A stretch of 64,000 nucleotides of DNA, taken from contig CAAENX010000002.1 of NCBI GenBank assembly GCA_900757495.1, positions 62,001 to 126,000 of the forward strand, given 5' to 3'. The translations under genes and the position numbers were made by a program. Positions 16,063 to 24,636 of this stretch are shown piece by piece (positions within the stretch are counted from its first letter, which is position 1; the number at the start of each line of letters is the position of its first letter). A model generated the notes under the pieces. That model saw only the letters and a list, made by a program, of their open reading frames with translations, did not search any database and was not told the DNA's origin. Origin of the DNA: an uncultured Collinsella sp. GTDB lineage: Bacteria > Actinomycetota > Coriobacteriia > Coriobacteriales > Coriobacteriaceae.

Positions 16063-16118
16063 ATGGGTATTCGCCAAGGGTCCATTTCGCCGCTCGCTTT
16101 CGCTTCGGGCCTACGGCC

Positions 16119-16184
16119 CTCGCGTGCTGCGCTGGAAAACGCTTCGCGTTTCCTCAGCTCCGCACCCTTGCGGGTTCGAATCCC
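16119..16184. repeat. 66-bp repeat, copy 1, with T-arm-like end
   Basis: CTCGCGTGCTGCGCTGGAAA through GCACCCTTGCGGGTTCGAAT. It is almost identical to 16307-16373 and ends in a GGGTTCGAATCCC block resembling a tRNA T-arm. No intact tRNA can be folded around it. Confidence 0.75.
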
Positions 16185-16240
16185 TCTGCACGGGGCCCAA
16201 AAAGGAAAGGCCCTCATCGCTGGGAGCCTTTTCAATCAAG

Positions 16241-16257
16241 TGGTGGGCGATGAGGGG
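16241..16257 (-). pseudogene. Remnant of tRNA-Val 3' end
   Basis: TGGTGGGCGATGAGGG duplicates the 3' acceptor end, including CCA, of the intact tRNA-Val at 16428-16503 on the minus strand. The rest of a tRNA is missing. A terminator-like hairpin (16199-16230) lies beyond it, as it does beyond the real tRNA. Confidence 0.65.
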
Positions 16258-16306
16258 TGTCCGCGTGCGGCTGGCGCCGCCCGCGCCCCGCTTCGTCGCT
16301 TCGCTC

Positions 16307-16373
16307 CTCGCGTGCTGCGCTGGAAAACGCTTACGCGTTTCCTCAGCTCCGCACCCTTGCGGGTTCGAATCCC
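16307..16373. repeat. 67-bp repeat, copy 2
   Basis: Second copy of the 16119-16184 sequence with one extra base. Together with the tRNA 3' end and the terminator hairpin, it makes up a tandem duplication with a period of about 188 bp. Confidence 0.75.
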
Positions 16374-16390
16374 ATGAAATGGGCCCAAGC

Positions 16391-16420
16391 AAAAACGGTC
16401 CCCTTTCGAGGACCGTTTCC
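16391..16420 (-). terminator. Terminator of tRNA-Val
   Basis: Read on the minus strand, AAACGGTCC and GGACCGTTT form a 9-bp stem followed by a short T-run, 8 bp beyond the CCA end of tRNA-Val. Confidence 0.75.
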
Positions 16421-16427
16421 AAATCAA

Positions 16428-16503
16428 TGGTGGGCGATGAGGGATTCGAACCCCCAGCCTTGTGCGTGTAAAGCACCTGCGCTAACCGTTGCGCCAATCG
16501 CCC
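16428..16503 (-). tRNA. tRNA-Val (anticodon TAC)
   Basis: Read on the minus strand, the acceptor arm GGGCGAT pairs with ATCGCCC, followed by A and an encoded CCA. The D-arm is GCGC...GCGC, the anticodon loop TTTACAC gives TAC, and the T-arm is GGGGG TTCGAAT CCCTC. One anticodon-stem closing pair (27-43) appears mismatched. It is the only minus-strand gene in this part. Confidence 0.92.
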
Positions 16504-16690
16504 GTGCGGAGAGAGTATAGCAAAACAATCGCCCCATTCACCTCATATCCATTAAAGGTAACCGGCGCGTGTCGGCGCGGAGCTGATTCAGTTGAGATTG
16601 CCTGAACATTCCGCCCCTCTTTGCGCCCTCGGGTATACTCAAAAGCTACTGATTCGATTTGATACCCAGCAACAGCAGAGGGGATAGTAT

Positions 16691-18571
16691 ATGTGCGGTT
16701 TTGTCGGTTTTGTCGGTGGGACGGATAACCAATCCGAGGTGCTCACCAAGATGATGGACCGCATCGTCCATCGTGGTCCCGACATGGGCGGCCAGTTTAT
16801 CGACGGCCGCGTTGCCCTGGGCTTCCGCCGCCTGTCGATCCTCGACCTGACCGAGGCCGGCGCTCAGCCCATGGCCAATGAGGACGGCAGCGTCGTTATC
16901 GTCTTCAACGGCGAGATCTACAACTTCCAGGAGCTTCGCTCCGAGCTCGAGGCCAAGGGTTATAAGTTCCACTGTGGAGCCGACACCGAGAGCCTCCTGC
17001 ACGGCTACGAGGAGTGGGGCGAGGCCGTACTCGATCGCCTGCGCGGCATGTACGCCTTCGTCATCTGGGACAAGAAGAAGAACAAGCTCTTTGGCGCCCG
17101 CGATATCTTTGGCATCAAGCCGCTCTACTACTATCCCATGGCCGATGCGGGCGACGGCGCGCCGGGTGTGCTCTTTGGCTCCGAGATCAAAAGTTTCCTG
17201 GACTACCCGCACTTCCACAAGGTGGTCAACAAAAAGGCCCTGCGTCCGTACATGACGCTGCAGTATTCGGCAACCGAGGAGACCTTCTTCGAGGGTGTCT
17301 ACAAGCTGCCGCCGGCGCATTACTTTACCGTAGACATCCCGACCGGCAAGATGAACATCGAGCGCTATTGGGATTGCGATTACTCTGCCGTCGAGAAGCC
17401 GTTCGAGGAGTACGTCGACGAGCTGGACGAGGTCGTGCACGAGAGCGTCGAGGCCCATCGCATCGCTGATGTTAAGGTCGCTTCCTTCCTCTCCGGCGGC
17501 GTCGACTCCAGCTATATTGCCGCTTGTCTCATGCCCGACAAGACCTTCTCGGTGGGCTTTGACTACAAGAATTTCAACGAGACTAACTACGCCAAGGAGC
17601 TATCCGACAAGCTCGGCGTCGAGAATGTCCGCAAGATGATCACCGCCGACGAGTTCTTTGGCGCACTCGAGGACATTCAGTATCACATGGACGAGCCGCA
17701 GTCCAACCTGTCGTCTGTGCCGCTGTGGTTCTTGGCCGAGATGGCGCGCAAGGATGTTACCGTCGTGCTTTCGGGCGAAGGTGCCGACGAGCTCTTTGGC
17801 GGCTACGCCTACTACGAGGACACGGTTCCGGTGCGCAAGTACAAAAAGATGGTGCCGTTGCCCATTCGCCGCGCGCTCGGTAACCTGGCGCTGCATATGC
17901 CGTACTTCAAGGGCCATAACTTCCTGGTCAAGGGTGCCGAGATTCCCGAGAAGTCGTTCCTGGGCCAGGCCTTGGTATGGCCGGAGCGCGAGGTCGACGG
18001 CGTACTCAAGCCCGAGTACAACACCGGCGACGGCGCCTTCGAACTCGCCGCTCCCATCTATGCGCGTGTGAAGGGCCAGCCCGAGCTGGTCAAGAAGCAG
18101 TACCTGGACATGAACATGTGGCTCCCGGGCGACATTCTGCTCAAGGCCGACAAGATGTGCATGGCGCACTCCCTGGAGCTGCGCGTGCCCTTCCTGGACC
18201 GCAAAGTCATGGAGTTTGCCGAGCACATTCCCGATCGCTATCGCATCAACGAGAACGGTAACAAACAGGTGCTCCGCCACGCTGCCAACAAGTCACTGCC
18301 CGACGAGTGGGCTACCCGTCCCAAGGTGGGCTTCCCGGTGCCGATCGTCTACTGGTTGCGCGAGCAAAAGTGGTACGACTACGTCAAGGAGTACTTCACC
18401 GCGCCGTGGGCAAGCGAGTTTTTCGACACCGACGAGCTCATGCATCTGCTCGACTTACACTTTGCGGGCAAGGGCGATTTCCAACGCAAGATCTATACGC
18501 CGCTCGTGTTCTTGGTGTGGTACAAGCGCTTCTTTATCGACGAGGGCCAGCCTTCTGTTCAGGCTGCCTAG
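16691..18571 (+). CDS. asnB: Asparagine synthetase (glutamine-hydrolysing) AsnB
   Basis: A 626-residue two-domain enzyme making asparagine from aspartate, glutamine and ATP. The N-terminal glutaminase domain begins MCGFVGFVGG, so Cys2 is the nucleophile, and contains the RLSILDL and FNGEIYNF blocks. The synthetase domain has the pyrophosphate loop SFLSGGVDSSYIAA around residue 265 and GEGADELFGGY near 370. RBS AGAGGGGATA precedes the ATG. A small inverted repeat (GGGTAT/ATACCC, 16631-16667) lies upstream. The gene has its own terminator, so it is probably monocistronic. Confidence 0.96.
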   Translation: MCGFVGFVGGTDNQSEVLTKMMDRIVHRGPDMGGQFIDGRVALGFRRLSILDLTEAGAQPMANEDGSVVIVFNGEIYNFQELRSELEAKGYKFHCGADTESLLHGYEEWGEAVLDRLRGMYAFVIWDKKKNKLFGARDIFGIKPLYYYPMADAGDGAPGVLFGSEIKSFLDYPHFHKVVNKKALRPYMTLQYSATEETFFEGVYKLPPAHYFTVDIPTGKMNIERYWDCDYSAVEKPFEEYVDELDEVVHESVEAHRIADVKVASFLSGGVDSSYIAACLMPDKTFSVGFDYKNFNETNYAKELSDKLGVENVRKMITADEFFGALEDIQYHMDEPQSNLSSVPLWFLAEMARKDVTVVLSGEGADELFGGYAYYEDTVPVRKYKKMVPLPIRRALGNLALHMPYFKGHNFLVKGAEIPEKSFLGQALVWPEREVDGVLKPEYNTGDGAFELAAPIYARVKGQPELVKKQYLDMNMWLPGDILLKADKMCMAHSLELRVPFLDRKVMEFAEHIPDRYRINENGNKQVLRHAANKSLPDEWATRPKVGFPVPIVYWLREQKWYDYVKEYFTAPWASEFFDTDELMHLLDLHFAGKGDFQRKIYTPLVFLVWYKRFFIDEGQPSVQAA

Positions 18572-18596
18572 CCTCGGCTTACGAACGCCTGCGCGT

Positions 18597-18621
18597 AACG
18601 GCTCCTCCGGGAGCCGTTTTT
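18597..18621 (+). terminator. Terminator of asnB
   Basis: ACGGCTCC and GGGAGCCGT form a tight hairpin followed by five T. Confidence 0.9.
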
Positions 18622-18683
18622 GCGCGAGCATGTTTCAGTTACTATGAAAACCGTCCCTGCCAAATGGCTGAGAAAGGCGAAAG

Positions 18684-20246
18684 ATGCACCATTCGGATTC
18701 CGCGACCGTGACCACGGTCGATACGCTTGCCAAGCTTCTCGATGTGTGCGGCGAGCTGCGCGCATCGGAGCAGGTTGACGGGCGTGCCGTGACCGGCTGC
18801 TCGTTTGATTCGCGCGCGGTTTCGGCAGGTGACGTGTTCTTTTGCAAGGGCGCTGCCTTTAAGCCCGCGTTTTTGAGCATGGCGCTCGATTCGGGCGCCG
18901 TCGCATTTGTGTGCGAAGAGTCGCTGGTCGAGTCTCTGGAGCCGCTGGCGAAAGAGAACGGTGCTGCGATGCTGGTTGTTGATAGCGTACGCACGGCGAT
19001 GGCGCTGTTGCCGCCCGAGGTCTACGACCGTCCCGACCACGACGTTAAGATCGTGGGCATCACCGGTACCAAGGGAAAGACCACGGCCGCTTTTATGCTC
19101 CAGTCCATCATCAAGGCGGCGGGCGAGTCCTGCGGCATGATCGGCTCGGTGAACACCGACGATGGTATCGAGTGCTACGAGAGCACCAACACCACGCCCG
19201 AGGCCCCCGAGGTCTGGCGCCATATCGCCAACTGTCGCGCGTCTGGTCGCCAGTCCATGGTCATGGAGGTCTCAAGCCAGGCGCTTAAGTACCAGCGCGT
19301 CGAGAACCTGCCGTTTGACGTGGCGTGTTTCCTCAACATCGGGCGTGACCACATCTCACCGATCGAGCACCCGACCTTCGAGGATTATTTTGAGAGCAAG
19401 CTCAGGATCTTTGATCAGGCTAAGACCGCCGTAGTGAATCTGGGCACCGATGAAGTCGAACGCGTGCTGGAGGCCGCGTCGACGGCCGAGCACTTGGTGA
19501 CCGTTGGCGTCGAGCATCCCGAGGCGAGCCTGTGGGCAAGCGATGTCCGCATGGTCGGCTTTAACATCGAGTTTAACCTGCATGGCATGAGCGCCGACGA
19601 GCCCGAGGCGGGGGAGAAGGTCCTGCTGGGTATTGCGGGAGACTTTAACGTGGAGAACGCGCTGGTCGCTATCGCCGCCGCGCGCGAGATTGGCATCGGA
19701 ATCGATGCCATCAAGAAGGGCCTCTCCAAGCTGCGTGTGCCGGGCCGCATGGAGGTCGTGGAGTCGAAGGATGGACGCGTGCTTTGCGTTGTTGACTACG
19801 CTCACAACCAACTTTCGTTCCGCTCGCTCTTTTCGTCGGTCAAGCGCGCGTTTCCCGCCAGTCCGGTCATTGCGCTGTTTGGTGCTGCTGGAGGCAAGGC
19901 GCAGGAGCGCCGTGAGCAGCTTCCGCGCGAGGCCGCACCATATTCTGATCTGCTGATCTTTACCAACGAGGATCCGGCTCACGAGGACCCGATGAAGGTC
20001 TGTCGCGAGCTTGCCGAGCGTGTTCCCGACGATACCCCGAACAAGATCATCCTCGATCGCGAGGCTGCTGTGCACGCGGCATTCAGGGCGGCGCGCGAGG
20101 AATACGTCAGCTCCGATGCGCCCACCATCGTCTTGCTGTTGGCAAAGGGCGACGAGGAGCTCATGCACGTGGGTGATGAGTTCGTACCCATCGAGAGCGA
20201 TCTTTCGCTTGCCAATCGTTTAATCGATGTTACCCAGTTTGACTAA
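18684..20246 (+). CDS. murE: MurE-type UDP-MurNAc-tripeptide ligase
   Basis: A 520-residue Mur ligase that adds the third, diamino-acid residue to the peptidoglycan stem peptide using ATP. Domain 1 has the MurE-type CSFDSRAVSAGDVFFCKG. Domain 2 has the P-loop GITGTKGKTTAAFML, TTPEAPE, EVSSQAL and the carbamylated-Lys site YFESKLRIF. Domain 3 contains NEDPAHEDP in the position where meso-DAP-adding enzymes carry DNPR. Absence of the Arg points to a diamino acid other than meso-DAP (lysine or ornithine). It stands apart from any mra cluster, 112 bp after asnB, and is followed by a HAD gene. Confidence 0.9.
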   Translation: MHHSDSATVTTVDTLAKLLDVCGELRASEQVDGRAVTGCSFDSRAVSAGDVFFCKGAAFKPAFLSMALDSGAVAFVCEESLVESLEPLAKENGAAMLVVDSVRTAMALLPPEVYDRPDHDVKIVGITGTKGKTTAAFMLQSIIKAAGESCGMIGSVNTDDGIECYESTNTTPEAPEVWRHIANCRASGRQSMVMEVSSQALKYQRVENLPFDVACFLNIGRDHISPIEHPTFEDYFESKLRIFDQAKTAVVNLGTDEVERVLEAASTAEHLVTVGVEHPEASLWASDVRMVGFNIEFNLHGMSADEPEAGEKVLLGIAGDFNVENALVAIAAAREIGIGIDAIKKGLSKLRVPGRMEVVESKDGRVLCVVDYAHNQLSFRSLFSSVKRAFPASPVIALFGAAGGKAQERREQLPREAAPYSDLLIFTNEDPAHEDPMKVCRELAERVPDDTPNKIILDREAAVHAAFRAAREEYVSSDAPTIVLLLAKGDEELMHVGDEFVPIESDLSLANRLIDVTQFD

Positions 20247-20357
20247 TGAACTGCGATGAGGGCGGCGTCCCGAGCGCGCTGCCGTTGCAAGCGCGTTTCC
20301 CCTCAAGCGAGGCGCGCCGCCTAAGACCAGAAGCCCCTTCTACGTAATGGAGTGACC

Positions 20358-21269
20358 ATGTCCCACAATACCCTGCCGACCGTCGCTGAGCTTTCGGGCG
20401 AGATGCGCGAGCGTCTTGCCAAGGTTAAGTACGTCTTTACCGACCTGGACGCCACCATGCTCGCGCCCGGCTCGTGCGTGCTGCGCGACAACGACGGCAA
20501 TCCCTCGACCAAGCTCGTCGAGGCTGTCGTGGCACTTGCCCGCGCTGGTATTCAGGTGGTTCCCACCTCGGGCCGCAACCGCACCATGATCCACGAGGAT
20601 GCGCGCGTGCTCGGCCTCAACTCCTACATCGGCGAGATGGGTGGCCTGGTCATGTACGATCTCAAGGCCAACGATTGGGAGTATCTGACCGGCGATATGC
20701 CCTACGACCCCGCCTGCGGCTTCACGCCACATCAGGTGATCGAGCAGACTGGCGTGTGCGAGAAGATTCTCGCCCGCTGGCCGCATAAGATCGAGTACCA
20801 CAACGACATGTCGACTGGCTACAAGTACCGCGAGGTCACCGTCGGCATGCGCGGCGATGTGCCCGACGACGAGGTCCAGGCCATCCTGGACGAGGCCGGC
20901 TGCGGTCTGGTCTGGGCCTGCAACGGCCACCTGACGCATCTGTCCAAGCCGACGACGCTCGAGCTCGAACGCGTCGAGGATGGCCGCGCGTTTAACATCA
21001 ATCCCGCCGGCCTCAACAAGGGCGTTGCCATCGCGCGTTTCTGCGAGCACCTAGGGATCGAGCGCGAGGAGACGCTCGCGCTCGGCGATTCCGAGTCCGA
21101 CTTCTACATGGCTGACCACGTGGGCACGTTCTGCCTGGTCGAGAACGGTTTGACCAGCGCCGGCGCGCCCGAGTTCCTGGATACCTGCGATAACGCCTAC
21201 GTCACGCGCGGCAAGATTGTCGACGGCTGGGCGGCAACGGCAGAGCTGCTCGTCGCGGCTCGTTCGTAG
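20358..21269 (+). CDS. HAD-superfamily phosphatase (Cof/phosphoglycolate-phosphatase type)
   Basis: A 303-residue haloacid-dehalogenase hydrolase with a Cof-type (class IIB) layout. Motif I is FTDLDATML (both Asp present, DAT in place of the usual DGT), motif II is the VVPTSGRN Ser/Thr, and motif IV is GDSESDFYMAD near residue 245. HAD enzymes of this class remove phosphate from sugars or other small metabolites; the substrate is not evident. ATG at 20358 with GGAG just upstream is preferred to the GTG two codons earlier. It lies between murE and murI, a neighbourhood that does not settle its role. Confidence 0.85.
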   Translation: MSHNTLPTVAELSGEMRERLAKVKYVFTDLDATMLAPGSCVLRDNDGNPSTKLVEAVVALARAGIQVVPTSGRNRTMIHEDARVLGLNSYIGEMGGLVMYDLKANDWEYLTGDMPYDPACGFTPHQVIEQTGVCEKILARWPHKIEYHNDMSTGYKYREVTVGMRGDVPDDEVQAILDEAGCGLVWACNGHLTHLSKPTTLELERVEDGRAFNINPAGLNKGVAIARFCEHLGIEREETLALGDSESDFYMADHVGTFCLVENGLTSAGAPEFLDTCDNAYVTRGKIVDGWAATAELLVAARS

Positions 21270-21322
21270 CGCGGTCCTATCGTTCTGAGCCATATCTTTT
21301 CGAGAGAGAATCTGGTGAGGTA

Positions 21323-22207
21323 ATGTCCGATATCGAGAATCTGGCCGGGGACACGCGCCCCATTGGCGTGTTCGACTCGGGCCTGGGCGGTCTGACGGTT
21401 GCGCGCGCGATTGCGACGGCGTTGCCGCACGAGTCCGTCTACTACTTTGGCGACACCAAACGCTGCCCGTATGGCACCCGCACCGAGGACGAGGTGCGTT
21501 CGTTTGCACTGCAGGCGGGCCGTTGGCTGTCGAAGCACGACGTCAAGATCATGGTCATCGCCTGCAATACAGCGACCGCTGCGGCCTTGCGTTTGGCCCA
21601 GCAGGTGCTCGACGTCCCCGTCATCGGTGTGATCGCACCGGGCGCACGCGCGGCAATCAACAGCACCCGCACGCGCCGGGTGGGCGTGCTCGCCACCAAC
21701 CTCACCATTCGCTCGGGTGCTTACACGCGCGCCATTCAGGACCTGGATGCCGGTGTTGACGTATACGGCTGCCCTGCCTCGAGCTTTGTCGAGGTCGTTG
21801 AGCACGAGCTCGCCTCGGGTGCGCATCTGCAGGAGCAGTGGCTTGAGAACGAGGACATCTTCGATACGCCTGCCGTGCGTGCGCTGGTGGGTGCCACGGT
21901 TGAGCCGCTGCGCGACCACGGTATCGATACCGTGGTGCTCGGCTGTACGCATTTTCCGCTGTTGGTGGGACCTATCCGTCATGCGCTGGGGCCTGGGGTG
22001 CGCGTCGTGAGTTCCGCCGAGGAGACCACGCGCGAGCTGACCGATATCCTCACGCGCCGCGAGCAGCTGGCGGGCGACGCCGCCGAGCCGCAGCATCGTT
22101 TTGCAACGACGGCCGATAACATTGCCGAGTTTGCGGTGGCGGGCAGCTTTATCTTTGGCCAGCCGCTCAAGAGCATTGAGCATATCGATATCGACGAACT
22201 GAAATAG
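21323..22207 (+). CDS. murI: Glutamate racemase MurI
   Basis: A 294-residue cofactor-independent racemase making D-glutamate for peptidoglycan. It shows IGVFDSGLGGLTVARAI, YYFGDTKRCPYGTR, the first catalytic Cys in ACNTATAAALR and the second in LGCTHFPLL. Length is slightly above the usual 265-285. The RBS is weak (GGTGAGGTA). It is followed by rph, rdgB and dtd on the same strand, a grouping that often recurs in Gram-positive genomes. Confidence 0.96.
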   Translation: MSDIENLAGDTRPIGVFDSGLGGLTVARAIATALPHESVYYFGDTKRCPYGTRTEDEVRSFALQAGRWLSKHDVKIMVIACNTATAAALRLAQQVLDVPVIGVIAPGARAAINSTRTRRVGVLATNLTIRSGAYTRAIQDLDAGVDVYGCPASSFVEVVEHELASGAHLQEQWLENEDIFDTPAVRALVGATVEPLRDHGIDTVVLGCTHFPLLVGPIRHALGPGVRVVSSAEETTRELTDILTRREQLAGDAAEPQHRFATTADNIAEFAVAGSFIFGQPLKSIEHIDIDELK

Positions 22208-22262
22208 ATATAAGGGCACCGACCAAAGGCTCACGTCCACCTTTTGCCGAAAGGATTTTTCT

Positions 22263-22988
22263 ATGGAGTATATGCAGGTCAATCGCGCCAACGGCCGCGC
22301 CGCCGATGAGTTGCGCCCCATCAAGCTTACTCGCGGCGTCATGAAGCACGCCCACGGTTCGTGCCTGGCCGAGTTTGGCGATACGCGCGTGCTGTGCGCT
22401 GCCACCATCGAGGAGGGCGTGCCGGGCTGGCGCAAGGGCGCCAAGGCCGGTTGGGTAACGGCGGAGTATGCCATGCTGCCGGCATCGACCGGCAAGCGCT
22501 GCAAGCGCGAGCACGCCAACCGCAAGGGTCGCTCCATGGAAATCGAGCGCCTCATTGGCCGCAGCCTGCGTACCGTCGTCAACATGAAGGCGCTCGGCGA
22601 GTACACCGTCACCGTCGACTGCGATGTGATTCAGGCCGATGGCGGCACGCGTACAGCGAGCATTACCGGCGCTTGGGTGGCGCTGCACGACGCCCTCGCC
22701 ATGTGGGTCGAGGCAGGCAAGATCGAGCGCATCCCGCTCACGGGCCAGGTCGCCGCGATTTCCATGGGAGTTGTCGACGGCAACACCCTGCTCGACCTGG
22801 ATTATTCTGAGGACAGTCACGCCGAGGTCGACATGAATCTTGTCGCCACCGATACCGGTGAGATGATTGAGCTCCAGGGCACTGGCGAGCAGGCTCCCTT
22901 CGACCGCAAGCGCCTCAATGCCCTGCTCGATTTGGGCGACAAGGGCATTGCCGAGCTCATCGAGCTCCAGCGCCAGGCCCTCGTCTAA
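22263..22988 (+). CDS. rph: Ribonuclease PH
   Basis: A 241-residue phosphorolytic 3'-5' exoribonuclease that trims tRNA 3' ends. Visible are RPIKLTRGVMKHAHGSCLAE, the phosphate-binding GKRCKREHANRKGRSMEIER region and GGTRTASITGAWVAL. The RBS is GAAAGGA. It is followed by a perfect 10-bp hairpin terminator, so rdgB probably has its own promoter despite being the usual partner gene. Confidence 0.96.
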   Translation: MEYMQVNRANGRAADELRPIKLTRGVMKHAHGSCLAEFGDTRVLCAATIEEGVPGWRKGAKAGWVTAEYAMLPASTGKRCKREHANRKGRSMEIERLIGRSLRTVVNMKALGEYTVTVDCDVIQADGGTRTASITGAWVALHDALAMWVEAGKIERIPLTGQVAAISMGVVDGNTLLDLDYSEDSHAEVDMNLVATDTGEMIELQGTGEQAPFDRKRLNALLDLGDKGIAELIELQRQALV

Positions 22989-23027
22989 CCTGCCAAAAAG
23001 GGACAGGTTTATTTTGGCAGGTTTTAT
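22989..23027 (+). terminator. Terminator after rph
   Basis: CCTGCCAAAA (22989-22998) pairs perfectly with TTTTGGCAGG (23012-23021), followed by TTTTATC. The loop contains GGGACAGG, echoing the CCTGTCCC loop of the hairpin repeat at 50720. Confidence 0.8.
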
Positions 23028-23131
23028 CTGGGAAAACGTCGAAGTATGAGACTGCCGCTGATTAAGAGGGGGAGAGGCCGAGGCCTCGTCGTCCTCGACA
23101 CGGCATTGCTGTAGAGACAAGGAGACCACTC

Positions 23132-23773
23132 ATGGCACTTGAGAAGATCGACATCGACACCCTCGACCCGGCGGCGACCATCGTTGTGGCAACGGGCAAC
23201 GCCCACAAGCTCACCGAGATCGAGGCCATTTTGGGCAAGGTTATGCCCGAGGTTCGCTTTGTGGCGCTCGGCCAGCTGGGCGATTTTGAGGACCCCGAGG
23301 AAAACGGCACGACGTTTTTGGAGAACGCCATCATCAAGGCGCAGGCCGCGGTGGAGGAGACGGGGCTCATGGCCATTGCCGACGATTCGGGCCTGGTCGT
23401 CGATGCGCTGGACGGTGAGCCCGGTGTGTATAGCGCGCGCTACGCGGGCGTTCACGGCGACGATGCTGCCAACAATGCCAAGCTGCTCGTGAATCTGGAG
23501 GGCGTGGCCGACGAGGACCGCACTGCGCGCTTTATGAGCGTCGTCGCGCTCATCGACACGGACGGTTTGGTCACCTATGGTGAGGGCGCCTGCGAGGGCG
23601 TTATCGCACACGAGGGCCGCGGCGATCATGGCTTTGGCTACGACCCGCTGTTCCTGCCGGTCGACACGCCGGGCAAGACCATGGCCGAGCTGACGGCGGA
23701 CGAGAAGAACGCCATCAGCCATCGATTCCATGCGCTCGAGCACCTATCCGCCAAACTGACGGGCGAGGAGTAG
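23132..23773 (+). CDS. rdgB: XTP/dITP diphosphatase (RdgB/HAM1 family)
   Basis: A 213-residue nucleotide-sanitising pyrophosphatase that hydrolyses XTP and dITP to keep deaminated purines out of nucleic acids. Visible motifs are TIVVATGNAHKLTEI, ENGTTFLENAIIKAQ, the metal-binding ADDSGLVVDALDGEPGVYSA, GHGFGYDP-like DHGFGYDPLFLP and the C-terminal KNAISHRFHAL. RBS AAGGAG precedes ATG. dtd begins three bases after its stop, so the two are co-transcribed. Confidence 0.95.
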   Translation: MALEKIDIDTLDPAATIVVATGNAHKLTEIEAILGKVMPEVRFVALGQLGDFEDPEENGTTFLENAIIKAQAAVEETGLMAIADDSGLVVDALDGEPGVYSARYAGVHGDDAANNAKLLVNLEGVADEDRTARFMSVVALIDTDGLVTYGEGACEGVIAHEGRGDHGFGYDPLFLPVDTPGKTMAELTADEKNAISHRFHALEHLSAKLTGEE

Positions 23774-23776
23774 GCC

Positions 23777-24223
23777 GTGCGCGCGGTGGTGCAGCGCGTG
23801 CTCAACGCCGGCGTGACGGTCGACGGCGAGTGCGTGGGCAAAATTGGGCGCGGCTATCTGGTGCTGCTGGGCGTGGGCCACGGCGACACGCGCGCCGAGG
23901 CCGATAAGCTGTGGGGAAAGCTCCGGGGCTTGCGCATTAACGAGGACGAGAACGGCAAGACCAACCTGGCGCTTGCCGATGTCGACGGCGAGGTTCTCGT
24001 GGTGTCGCAGTTCACGCTGTTTGCCGATTGCCGTCACGGCCGCCGTCCATCGTTTACGGATGCCGGCGCCCCCGATGTCGCCAACGAGCTCTACGAGTAC
24101 TTCCTGACGCTTGTGCGCGAGGACGTCGAGCACGTAGCGCATGGCATTTTCGGCGCCGACATGAAGGTCGACCTCGTCAACGACGGTCCATTCACCATCG
24201 TTCTCGATACCGACAGTCTGTAA
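23777..24223 (+). CDS. dtd: D-aminoacyl-tRNA deacylase Dtd
   Basis: A 148-residue enzyme that hydrolyses D-amino acids from mischarged tRNA, a chirality checkpoint. The start is GTG at 23777, giving the canonical MRAVVQRV N-terminus. The active-site motif SQFTLFAD is at about residue 77 and the cross-subunit motif appears as NDGPFT (commonly NxGPxT). The gene is three bases behind rdgB with no separate RBS space, so translational coupling is likely. Confidence 0.95.
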   Translation: MRAVVQRVLNAGVTVDGECVGKIGRGYLVLLGVGHGDTRAEADKLWGKLRGLRINEDENGKTNLALADVDGEVLVVSQFTLFADCRHGRRPSFTDAGAPDVANELYEYFLTLVREDVEHVAHGIFGADMKVDLVNDGPFTIVLDTDSL

Positions 24224-24240
24224 GTGGCCAAATTAGCTAC

Positions 24241-24270
24241 TTGCGTATGGCCACAACAGGGTGCTATAGT
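24241..24270 (+). promoter_or_regulatory. Promoter upstream of veg
   Basis: TTGCGT (24241-24246) and TATAGT (24265-24270) are 18 bp apart, with TG one base before the -10 box. An inverted repeat GTGGCCA (24224-24230)/TGGCCAC (24248-24254) overlaps the -35 region and could be an operator or the end of the dtd transcript. Confidence 0.65.
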
Positions 24271-24337
24271 ATTAGAGTTTTGTCTATCTTAGGGGTATTA
24301 TCCCCTTTTTGAATTGCACCTTCTGGAGGCCCTGTTC

Positions 24338-24634
24338 ATGGAAGAGATGGAAGTCAATCACGTCGACGACATCCACGAGAAGCTGACCGATATGGTGGGC
24401 GATCGCGTTAAGGTGAAGGCCAACATGGGCCGCACCCGCGTCGTCGAGCGCATGGGCACCATCAAGAGCGTCCATCCGGCAGTCTTTATCGTCGAGGTCG
24501 ACGAGCGCCGTGGCCGCAAGTCGCGTCAGTCCTACCAGTATATTGATGTTCTCACCGGCCAGGTCGAGCTGTTCGACCCCGAGAGCGGCGAGCACATTTT
24601 TACCCCGCTCGGCAATCAGCTCGAGGAGCACTAG
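24338..24634 (+). CDS. veg: Veg family protein
   Basis: A 98-residue small beta-barrel protein of the Veg (DUF1021) family, known in Bacillus as a stimulator of biofilm gene expression and spore outgrowth. Core family blocks are DRVKVKANMGRTRVVERMG, then VHPAVFIVEVD and SYQYIDVLTGQVEL. The ATG at 24338 follows GGAGG; an upstream TTG has no RBS. The next gene is ispE, the same order as veg-(sspF)-ispE in Bacillus. The C-terminus is a little longer than in Bacillus. Molecular function in a non-sporulating host is unknown. Confidence 0.88.
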   Translation: MEEMEVNHVDDIHEKLTDMVGDRVKVKANMGRTRVVERMGTIKSVHPAVFIVEVDERRGRKSRQSYQYIDVLTGQVELFDPESGEHIFTPLGNQLEEH

Positions 24635-24636
24635 CG

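Noticed and set aside
15929..16471. 180-codon open frame in the gap before asnB
   Set aside because: It crosses the inverted-repeat element, both 66-bp repeats and the antisense strand of tRNA-Val, and has no RBS.
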